Made by a program: the position numbers and the translations under genes
Source of the DNA: Myxocyprinus asiaticus
Lineage: Eukaryota > Chordata > Actinopteri > Cypriniformes > Catostomidae
Assembly (NCBI RefSeq): GCF_019703515.2
Contig: NC_059374.1
Location: forward strand, 18,024,095 to 18,088,094
Direction: 5' to 3'
Length of the DNA stretch: 64,000 nt
Shown here: positions 54,690 to 64,000 of the stretch, one piece after another
Layout of the letters: each line of letters starts with the position of its first letter
Position numbering within the stretch: the first letter of the stretch is position 1
Notes under the pieces: model-generated
The model's database searches: none
The model's input: the letters and a program-made list of their open reading frames with translations, nothing else
Told to the model about the DNA's origin: nothing

Positions 54690-54941
54690 TATGAATATAG
54701 CACACAAGTCATATGTATGACTTTTATGTTGCTTAAATGCTGTTTTTTGTCATTTTTTAACCTTGACAGCACCTGGTCCCCATCCACTTCCACTGTATGG
54801 AAAAGAGAAGCTCAAACATTCTGCTAAACTTCTCCTTTTGTGTTCCACAGACAAAAGAAAGTCAGATGAGTTTGGAACGACATGATGGTGAGTAAATGAT
54901 GACAAAAAAATATCTTTTTTTGGGGTGAACTGCTCCTTTAA
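54690..54941. repeat. TTAA-type MITE, right half
   Basis: Ends cttttgtgttccacagacaa, gagtttggaacgacatgatg, gtgagtaaatgatgacaaaa and gggtgaactgctcct followed by ttaa. The left end was not found; the upstream part has cacttccactgtatggaaaa, an internal word of this family. Confidence 0.75.
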
Positions 54942-56614
54942 ACTGCGAGAAAGTTAATGCTGTTGTTCAGCATAAGAGCAGGGGCAACATGCTTAAATGT
55001 AATTTAAATTATGTTACATTTGTTATGCATGACATGGTTGACGTAAAACTCCTGACAAAACAAGTAAAACTATAATATCCACTTAATCCCATGGCCATGA
55101 CTCACTTTTTCTGTCTCTGTCTCTCCCCGATAAGAATAGACATTGACTCGTGATGCTTTAGCCACAGACAACAGCATGATTGCGCACTAGTGTACAATGA
55201 TGCAAAACAACTTTTGTACAGCTGAATTTGTACACAGGCATTCTGAGTGCAAACATAATTTCTTCCTCACTAATTCTGCGTCAGTCATCCTTTCTGCTCT
55301 GCATGGAGGGCACTTTATCTGGGTTCAAGAGGCAGGATGGCATTATCACAGCCTGTGGGCATGAGTTTCATCTCCACAAAAGCTGAATGCTGGTGATGGG
55401 TGAGATGCATCACTGAGCTCTCATTTTAGATTACCAAATAAATTGAATTGTGGTGCTTCAGCATTTAATTTTTGTGCTGCTCTCAAGGGAAGTGTGTTCT
55501 CTGCTACCTTTCCTGTAAATGAACTGTAACCCATGGAAAATGAGCCCTCTCTGACGTATGATGAATGTGCCTTTTCATGGTAAATAGAGAGGTGTTTCTC
55601 CAGGGCCAGGAAACTGTTGGTCAGAGCCTGTGTTGCTCTCAGGGTTGTAAGGAGATGGAAAAAGTTATGGCTCAACATGAGGATGAGAGACAAAGGACAG
55701 GTTGTTCAAAGACTTAATTGTCCATCTCAGCTGAATACTTAGCTGAGGAATAGTTCCACCTAAAAGTGCAAATTCTGTCATAATTTACTCAAAGTCAGCC
55801 TTTACACAAGATTGGATCAGATTGGAAGTGGCGATTGCAGCCCGTTCTTGCCATTTTTGTATGCAACATACAGTACATCAGAAGGTCAATGAACAGACTG
55901 TGGCGGTCCATGGGTGTGGGGCTTAAACTAGCTTTTAGTAAGCATTACAATATGGATCAACATCTCATTAAGTTGATGTTAGTAAAATAAGTTCAATTAT
56001 TAATGTGCTGTTCTATTGTCTTAGTATTCTGTATTATATATTTAACAAGCCTAGAATGCTGCATGGCTTAGCACATTTGTCACTTATTGTACCACACAAC
56101 TTTAAAAACAATACAGAGATTACCATAATAAAACAATACTAAAAGAATACTTCATTAAAAAAATCTTCGATGCTTTGTGCTGAGCTCCAATCACGTGTTC
56201 ATTTGAAATTGTATTTGTGTCGTTGTGGTTCTAAATATAGAAGTTTTTTATTTTATTTTTTTCTGTTTGAAACTAAATATCTTTTTCTTGAATGTCATGG
56301 AAATTAATCTTGGGAATTGTAGTGTTTTGGCTTTGAGTGCATTGTGGTTGTGACTGAGAGGCCTTTAATTTTGCCAGTCGGGAAGGGATATACACAGTGT
56401 TACCGTACAGAGCAGAGAGGACAGCAGACTTCAAAAACCTGATAAAAGACTATTAACATATGTGGCCGACACAATAGCCCGGGTCTGATAAAAAGCATGA
56501 CCCTATTGCTGACTGCCATGTGACGTCCATGTCAATTAGATTATATATTTGAGCATTTTAGTGTATAATTGCTTTTGAGGCCACAGATTGGAGATTGCAA
56601 TAAAAGGTTTGTTC
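54942..56614. other. No gene seen; MITE fragment at 55753
   Basis: A 48-base piece at 55753-55800 (aatagttccacctaaaagtg, aattctgtcataatttactc) is a left-end fragment of a TTAA MITE. A 90-codon open frame on the minus strand at 55421-55693 has no recognised motif. Confidence 0.45.
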
Positions 56615-56618
56615 TTAA

Positions 56619-57162
56619 AGGGTTTGTTCACTCAAAAATGAAATCATTTACTCGCCCTCATGCCATCCCAGATGTTTATGACTTTCTTCTGCTGAACACA
56701 AACAAAGATTTTTGTAGGTCCATACAATGCAAGTGAAGGGTGACTCCTTTTTTACTGTACATCTTGACAACAGTCTCCTTGGCAATCTTGATCTCAAGCT
56801 CGATTACACTTACTAGCACTATATAGTGCTCTGCGCATGCATTAAGCACTAGGAAGTGTAACTGAACTTGAAATCATGGTGGTGTCTAGAGACTGTACAG
56901 TGAAAAAAGAGATACATTTTGGTCTGTTCTCACCCAAAATCGATTGTATTGGTTCAGGAGACATGGATTAAACCACTGCAGTAGTATGGATTACTTTTAG
57001 GCTGACTTTGTGTTTTTTGGAGCTTCAAAGTTCTAGCCACCATTCACTTTCATTGTATGGACCTACAGAGCTGAGATATTCTTTTAAAAATCTTTGTTTG
57101 TGTTCTGCAGAAGAAAGAAAGTAAATGATGAGAGAATTTTTATTTTTGGGTGAATTATTCCT
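56619..57162. mobile_element. Complete TTAA-type MITE, 544 bp
   Basis: Flanked by ttaa at 56615-56618 and 57163-57166. Left end agggtttgttcactcaaaaa, right end tttttgggtgaattattcct. The arms share inverted words over about 150 bases: atgactttcttctgctgaac, acaaacaaagatttttg, ggtccatacaatgcaagtga against their complements on the right. It is the best-preserved single copy and the reference for the larger nested one in traf4 intron 2. Confidence 0.92.
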
Positions 57163-57166
57163 TTAA

Positions 57167-58128
57167 ATAAGATAAGCTGATTGCAACTCTGATACAGTAT
57201 AATATTTATTTTATGAGGCCTAAAGGAGTGTCATTGTTTCTCACTCTTCTAAATCACAAAATGCTGCTGTCAAGATTTCGCCAGAGGTCATGCCATGTGC
57301 AGCCGATGAAAGCGTCACTGCGCAAGGTGTCATTTATTTTTTTGTCTGACCTTGCACAGTCAGATCTGATCATCATAATTCGTCAAGGGCAAAGGTCAAG
57401 CTCAACCCTGAAGCTCTCACATCGAGACTGTGGTATGCTGCAGCAACCACATCACAGCTTCACTGCTAAGCTGTGCTAATCCTATTACACCCACTTTCAG
57501 CATAACCAAAACATCTCCATTAAATCTCTCTTTTGCAGCACCTTTCCATGCTGCCAACAAGAGAGATTTGTCCTCGCCAGCTGTCAGAGGAGGCTTGAAG
57601 TAAAATTCTGCAATTCAGTAAAACAATTAAAGGACTTCAAACAAGTTAAGCTGACAAGAAAACACCTCTGACATGCTGCTGATTACCACAGACAAAACAT
57701 TTGGCTCATAATAATAATAAAAAATAAAAACAAAAGTTAACAGTAATGCACTTACATTTGAAGTCTATGGGGCAAGGCATTTTGAATCACTCATTCATTT
57801 TTAAGTGCTTGTTAAAGCTGTGCAGCTGTCTGCATTGGGACTATTTTCTAGTAGGTTGAACATCTGGTTTGTATTACAGATATAGTAGATGTAGTGTAGC
57901 ATTCTCTATGTAAACAATACTTTGCGGATAGTTTCTGTACATCGTGTCCCTTTCTGGTATCCTTACACGTCTCATGCAAAAGTTACAGTTGTTACTGGCT
58001 TTACATGGTCATGACAAGAGTTGAAAGATTGGATGTAACTTTGCGCAGACAAGCTTGGTAAGCTATTTTATCATACTAGTCTCATGCTAAAATATGTAAT
58101 CTTTCGATCTTGTAGCTATAATTAAAAA

Positions 58129-58136
<8 letters not shown>
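57167..58136. other. No gene or clear repeat seen
   Basis: An 88-codon open frame at 57213-57479 has no recognised motif. The stretch ends with an A-run before the AT microsatellite. Confidence 0.4.

Positions 58137-58205
<69 letters not shown>
58137..58205. repeat. (AT)n microsatellite, about 34 units
   Basis: An uninterrupted run of at dinucleotides, preceded by a 13-base A-run. Expected to be length-variable and able to form cruciforms. Confidence 0.97.
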
Positions 58206-58207
<2 letters not shown>

Positions 58208-59173
58208 GTTTATTCTGATCCAATGCCCTGCTCAATAGACTTCCTTTGTAAGTGCATTACTGTAAATGCAATTTGTGCTTGTTTTTACATACTGAGTGAT
58301 GAGTCAAATCGATTTCCTTTGGTAATTGATGTCACGTTACAGATGCTGTATAAGCTAAAGTTGTACTGAACCTGGAATATCCATTTAAGAAGCTTGTGCT
58401 AATGTGTGGCTCATTTACTATGTCTTCTTAGACATTTGAAAAGTATTTTTGTTGCATTGTTGAATTTTGAATGAATCTAATTAATACTACTTTATTTTAA
58501 ATCAGTTTTAAATTTGTATTAAACACCTCAGATTTGTATATGTGCCATGTGTCTCTTCTCTCAGTGATTATAAAAGCTCACAGATTTAGTTATTCAAAGG
58601 GAGGCAAAACAAACTGTGAAATATGGAAAATCCATAGCAGATTGTCAGTGGAAGATTATCCATGGACACTTTACAGCTGACCTCTCCATGCCTCGAACGT
58701 TATTCCCATCATGGCCATTTACAGGAGAGCAGTTTTAATGTGACCATCAACACTTTTGCTGTATTTAGAGTGAAACAGCTGAGCTTGCACAGTCTCAAAG
58801 GATTCTGTTTAATTTCTGGACATTTGTTACAGCATTGACTGTTTGTCACTGGACATGTCTGTGTGGGAATATTCAGCACCTCCCTCTGTTGTGTCAAGCT
58901 ATTCTCTGTGCTGATGCTCACACTGTGTGCTCCAGACATCTGTGTTAGGCATATTGTAATCTTCATTTGTTTTAAAACAATTAAAGAAAATCAGGCTTAA
59001 GAAATGAGGTTATAAACATTAAAAACTATAAAGGCATGTAATGCATCAGGAACTAGAGCGGAACAGTACCCACCCACTTTTTCAGTCCTTTTTTTTTTTT
59101 TTTTTTATTGATTAAAAAAAATAAAAAAAATAAAAGAAAATATATATATATATATTAGATAGATAGATAGATA
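58206..59173. other. No gene seen; low-complexity end
   Basis: Nothing recognised until about 59088, where T-rich and A-rich runs, (AT)n at about 59142-59155 and (GATA)n at about 59155-59172 lead into the Tc1 MITE. Confidence 0.5.
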
Positions 59174-59711
59174 CACACAACCAGTCAAAAGTTTTGAAAC
59201 ACTTGACTGAAATGTTTCTCATGATCTTAAAAATCTTTTGATCTGAAGGCGTATGCTTAAATGTTTGAAATTAGTTTTGTAGACATAAATATAATTGTGC
59301 CACCATATTAATTTATTTCATTATAAAACTAAAATTTAATAATAATAAAAAAGTTTTGGACCAAATAATAAAGAAAAGCAGCCAATAAGTGCCCAACATA
59401 GATGGGAACTCCTTCAATACTGTTTAAAAAGCATCCCAGGGTGATACCTCAAGAAGTTGGTTGAGAAAATGTCAAAAGTACATTTCTGCAAATTCAAGGC
59501 AAAGGGTGAGTACTTTGAAGATGCTAAAATATAACACAGTTTTGATTTATTTTGGATTTTGTTTAGTCACAACATAATTCCCATTGTTCCATTTATGTTA
59601 TTCCATAGTTTTGATGACTTTACTATTATTCTAAAATGTGAAGAAAAGAAAAAAAAAATATATATATATATATATAATAAAGAATAAGTGTTTCAAAACT
59701 TTTGACTGGTA
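59174..59711 (+). mobile_element. Tc1-derived MITE, second close copy
   Basis: From cacacaaccagtcaaaagtt to aaaacttttgactggtacta it follows the copy at 13215-13750 almost base for base. It has a 14-base deletion after aaaaagttttgg, and an (AT)n insertion near 59660-59676. It lies between simple-sequence tracts on both sides, so the TA duplication cannot be judged. Confidence 0.9.
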
Positions 59712-59713
59712 CT

Positions 59714-62218
59714 ATATATATATATATATCATTTAAGACATTATCAAACTATCATTTGTCAAATTTTAGCATTTTTTAGCATGTTTTGAAGTGTCAGCTT
59801 TTGGCATAATGTCAGATTATGCTTATAGTCAAACCTGACCTGGTGTTACAAAGAGAAAACATAGAATAATAATTTTGTTATTTTGTGACTAATCATTTAT
59901 TTCAAACATTAAAATGTATTAAATCAAAGTAAATTAATAATGATGTCAAGAAATGAACGGTAATAAACAGAAATAAACAGCAATGGACTGTGAAAATTCA
60001 ATGAGTGTATAAAGCAGAAGACTCAGATTTGTTATAGGTTCTCTGTGTGTATGCTCAGATAGAGGAAACCATTTTTATTACATTGAAAAAAGTGATTCTG
60101 GTCAAAAATGACCGAACAGTATAGGAAGGTTCAAATGAAGTTGAAATAACTTAGATTGATGTCTTCAACAGAAGCACAGACCATCGATTAACATTGTAAG
60201 TGTCTCACTGGAACCTCGATTTTTGCTTTTTTTAAAGAAAAAGAGGAACGAGTCTAAATTAATTTTTGTGGTAATTAACATTATGCCACAAATGTTGTCG
60301 ATTTATAAAATAAATAAAAACATTTGCTTATAAAAGCAATATAAATGAATAGGATTTGCACTTGGTGCACTCTATAGAGCTTTGGCCTATAGAGCGAAAG
60401 ATCTTACAGTCCCTTCAGTAGCATGTGCTGTATAAAGCTGTTTTAAGGTCCTAGATCACTAATCCTTATAAATACAGAATTTTTTTGCAAAGATGTTTTG
60501 TGAATGTTTCATCAGCTGAACGATTAACACTAATTTATACAACAGTACAACGCATTAAAGAGACTGTAAGACTATCCCTTACAGCCTTGTTTTCAATTCC
60601 AACTAAAATTAATGATGGTAGTACTTTGCTATTCACAAGAAGCTTAGATATTTTTCAAACTCAAAATTTTGGAGTGTGCAATTGTGAATGCTTACATGGG
60701 GTGTTCATTGTGCGTGTTATTTAAGCAGACTGCGTTTGTCTATTGTTGTTCAAATCAAATTGTATGATCAATTTATACTGAAATCCACATAATTTTCCAG
60801 ATTATTTTGTTTTTAAATGAAAAGTAACAGCAGAAAACAAAAGAATAAAACCTTAAATATAGGTAAAGTAACAATGGCATTATAGCACAGGCAACTGCAC
60901 AGTTAATTTAAACCTGGTGTTACTATTTCAATGTAAACACAGTTAGGTAACTTCCCACACAAACATTTAGCAGGAATCTTTTTTCTGCATCATTTGTTTC
61001 CTTTATGAGAGGCGAGAAGAGCAGTTCCTTCCTTATGTTAAAGATATGATGAGTCACAGTTGAGAGTGTGTGATGTTATGATTGTCTGCCTCTGAATGTG
61101 GACTGTGAGAAAACTCTACCAGCACTGAAAGGTAGAGAGGAGTGGTTGCCAGGGTGAGGAGACTCTTTTTCATCATGCTGAGCTCTGATTGGTCAGCTAG
61201 ATGTCTGAGGGAAAGGAATCCTGCCAATTGGAAACAATCAATGGTTTGTTGCCGAGGCTAAGTCGTTCCAGCACCAAGCTAACATTTTTTGGCAAAAGGT
61301 TTGCCCCATAGGTTTAAAACGAACACACTCAATAGAAAATTCAGGCTCTTCAATATGTGAAGTACTATTACATTAGGTAACCTACATGGGTCTATGAAGC
61401 TTTTGGAAAATAGCAGTTCTTTTGCCTAAGAGAGCCTCACATTCTAGATCTTGAGCATGTAAACAAAGGGGAATTACTGTTCAAATTACAATATTTTTGT
61501 TCAATTAATCATACTTTTTACTATAAAAGACATGTCTCTATCCTATTGTGATATGCATTATGCAAAAGAAATTAAAACTGCATTGCAATGGTTTTAAAAT
61601 ACTTACAGAGTCATCCAGCATCAGCATAACTGATTTACAAGGTCTCTATCAAATCTAAATTTAGTTATAGCTCATTAAAATATACACATCAAACATAAGT
61701 GCATGGCTAAGTAAACCACAATGCACTTCAGTTACAAGTGTGGAATACTGGCTCTATTTACATATTTTATTGAACTGAAGCCACATGACAGACAAACCCT
61801 ACCTCATTTAAAAAAAAAAAAAAAAACGAGCATAAAATAATAGTCTCCTTTGATTTAGTACCGTTTGATGTCACATGACTGCTGCTCTGGCTGCTGTGTA
61901 CTGCTTGTTGGCAGACTCTTTGCTGTCGTCTGGGCTGCTGTGGTTAGACAGCCATACTGAGGAACAATAGATTTTATAAGGCCCTTTGTTGGCTGACCCC
62001 CAACACCCCGTTAGCCATTTTTCTTAATCTTAGCAAACTTGTACTGTAATTCTTGAAGGAGAACAAAAATACTCCACCAAATGCTCTCAGGGGACACTAT
62101 TTTACCGGTAAATCTCTCAAAGCCTGTCAAAGATATGTCCAGGTCATTTTTAAAATAAATAATTAAATAAAATTAATTTGCATAAATGAATGAAGCCTGT
62201 TATCATTTAATTAAGCAA
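59714..62218. other. No gene or clear repeat seen
   Basis: Read on both strands without finding an exon. An A-run of 18 lies at about 61809-61826. Open frames such as 60485-60724 have no recognised motif. Confidence 0.4.
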
Positions 62219-62502
62219 TGAAATGAATAGTTCACCCAAAAATGAAAATGCTGTCATTATATACTTACCATCTTGTTGTCCCAAACCAGTATCACTTTCG
62301 ATCTTCAGTGGAACACAAAATAAAATGTTATGCGGAATGTTAGCATCATTTACAATGAAAGTAAATGGTGACTGTCATTCTGCCTAACAACTCCTTTTGT
62401 GTTCCAAGATGGAAAGAAAGTCTGGAGTCTGGAACAATATGAGAGTAAATAATGACAGAATTTTAATTTTTAGGTGAACTATTCATTTCATGGCTTAATA
62501 AA
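62219..62502. mobile_element. TTAA-type MITE, ends altered
   Basis: Left words atagttcacccaaaaatgaa and right words ttttaggtgaactattcatt are the inverted ends of the family. The interior has cagtggaacacaaaa and cttttgtgttccaaga as the expected inner inverted pair. The flanking TTAA is no longer recognisable. Confidence 0.8.
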
Positions 62503-62827
62503 ATCTTAATAGGCTTCATTTATTTAGGCATAATAATAATAAAAAAAAAAATCTTCTTTTGATCACATAAATATTTTTGCATTCTCATGATCATTATGTG
62601 TCTAGATGATTTGTATTATTTTATTTGTTCTTTCATTTCAGAAATTGAAAGAAAAATATCACATTTTGTTCAAGTCAAATGCAGTAACCCCAACAAAACA
62701 TCTTGATATTTTTGACTCATAATTCATGATATTTGTAACAAATGATTTTTTTTTACCATGCAAATGAGTGAAATTTATATACTGTACACTTACATGTATT
62801 AAATGTGTATTAAGGAATATATATATT
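62503..62827. other. Fragment related to the 25.6-kb repeat
   Basis: The stretch 62695-62745 (cttgatatttttgactcata, attcatgatatttgtaacaa) matches 25600-25645. Otherwise AT-rich without features. Confidence 0.45.
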
Positions 62828-62985
62828 ACATTTATGCATTTAGCAGATGCTTTTATCCAAAGCGACTTACAGTGAACTTATTACACGGACAATCCCCCTG
62901 GGGCAACCTGGAGTTAAGTGCCTTGCTCAAGGACACAATGGTGGTGGCTGTGGGGATAGAACCAGCAACCAATGCCATTCACAAA
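62828..62985 (+). repeat. Conserved teleost dispersed repeat (agcagatgcttttatcc)
   Basis: The words atttatgcatttagcagatg, cttttatccaaagcgactta, cagtgaacttattacac, gagttaagtgccttgctcaa, ggacacaatggtggtggc and ggggatagaaccagcaacc form a very common fish repeat. I do not assign it to a family. Confidence 0.8.
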
Positions 62986-64000
62986 ACACAAAGATTACAT
63001 TTCTATGCTCTTTGGTTTGTCTTTTTGCGACATGTGTTTTTAGCTAAATTTTATTTCTTATTTTATCACCTCAGACAACCTTATTTGTCAATGCCGTGTT
63101 TGTTGTGGTGCTGCCTTTAATTTATGTCAAGACAATAATAGGGCCATTTGTAGGGCCTATTACTTTTACATTAATTTGAAAGAGAATGTTATGAGATTAA
63201 TCATCCTTACACAGACACAATTTTCTTGGTTCACCTCAGTTTCAGTGCCATATGTTGTCAATCCACGTAGATGTGGAAGTGTAAAGCTACTTCATTGTGT
63301 CACAGCAGGCAGATGATAGCAGACAGTATTGTAGCATGAAAATAAACCTACAGTGACTGCATTTGTCTGGCTGTCATTTTACCCCTCTGGCTACTCTCTC
63401 GCTCAGAGACAATGACAACATAGATTATGTGATGTTAAGACGGAGCGCTCACAATTATCAAGCACATTTCAAATGTGACAACAATGGATGGACAGAGGGG
63501 GAATGGAAATGGGCATCCCCACATTTCTAATTACACATGTAAATCATTAGGGTTGGCATATAATTAGGGAGTAGAATTGAAGTCATAAAGGCAGACCTCA
63601 AATTAATCCAATCCGCATGCAGGATGTCATATTCACTGATAGGGAAGGTCTTATCAAGGCAGGTCATCAGTGTTTGAACTAATAGGATTGCTATATATCT
63701 GCTTGTTCTGTGAGGGTCTGACTGTTTTATAAGAGTCTGTTAGAGTCATTTCGTAATAAGAGTAACCTAAGTGAGGGCAGCTCACTTGTATGAGTCACAT
63801 GGAGGGTGGGTGGCATTTGTGAATGGAGCAGGCCAGCCCCTGTTTTAGGACTATTGTCTGTGTGTGTGTGTGTCTTTCTGTAGTTCACCAAAAGACAGAG
63901 CACATCTGGAGTTGCGGCCACATAGCAGAGCCAGGCGCCAGAGCTCCTATCCATCAGCCTTTCCCTTTAGTCTGTTTTCTTGCCTCACATATGCTCGCAC
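62986..64000. other. No gene seen; short (GT)n tract
   Basis: A GT tract lies at about 63856-63872. No exon or other repeat was recognised up to the window end. Confidence 0.45.

Noticed and set aside
62803..63120. 105-codon open frame near the window end
   Set aside because: It is built from the common teleost agcagatgcttttatcc repeat, which is non-coding in its many copies.

Overview
The window reads as nuclear DNA of a teleost fish, most likely a cyprinid. It has a low coding fraction, spliced exons with GT/AG borders, very long AT-rich introns, and many dispersed repeats typical of cyprinid genomes: TTAA-flanked inverted-repeat MITEs, hAT MITEs, Tc1-derived elements and tRNA-type SINEs. 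No prokaryotic, viral or organellar gene set is visible.

One protein-coding gene is supported. It is a TRAF4 orthologue on the + strand with six coding exons between 29638 and 46100, followed by a 3' UTR of about 1.86 kb ending near 47960. The exons encode 422 residues: the tail of the RING finger, the TRAF-type zinc-finger modules, a short coiled coil and the complete C-terminal TRAF (MATH) domain. About 48 N-terminal residues (most of the RING) should lie in a first coding exon that I cannot find here. The 29.6 kb before exon 2 is therefore probably intron 1, with the promoter outside the window. The 16 kb after the gene has no recognisable exon on either strand.

Almost everything else is layered transposon debris, much of it datable by nesting.
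- 1-510: a Tc1 remnant cut by the window edge.
- 3415-3572: a hAT MITE with a perfect 8-bp target duplication.
- 6995-about 10400: a hAT-like element whose internal ~80-bp minisatellite has expanded. It was invaded by a small LTR element (236-bp LTRs, tRNA-Phe-type primer site, 5-bp target duplication) and by a second hAT element that itself carries a hAT MITE.
- 12651-15193: a ~133-bp minisatellite split by a Tc1 MITE and bordered by a hAT element.
- 23938-24748: a cluster of minus-strand tRNA-derived SINEs.
- 30123-36123 (traf4 intron 2): a TTAA MITE holding two hAT insertions, one of which contains further elements, including an 828-bp foldback built from two inverted Tc1 transposase fragments.
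- 39252-39688 (intron 3): a full-length SINE with a perfect 16-bp target duplication.
- 42440-43082 (intron 5): a TTAA MITE only 22-25 bp past a splice donor.
- 44195-45370 (intron 6): a palindromic repeat complex ending about 100 bp before the last exon.

The findings most worth following are the LTR element in miniature, the foldback Tc1 chimera with hairpin potential, the nested stacks, and the effect of these insertions on traf4 splicing. All repeat calls rest on reading the sequence by eye; none was checked against a repeat library.
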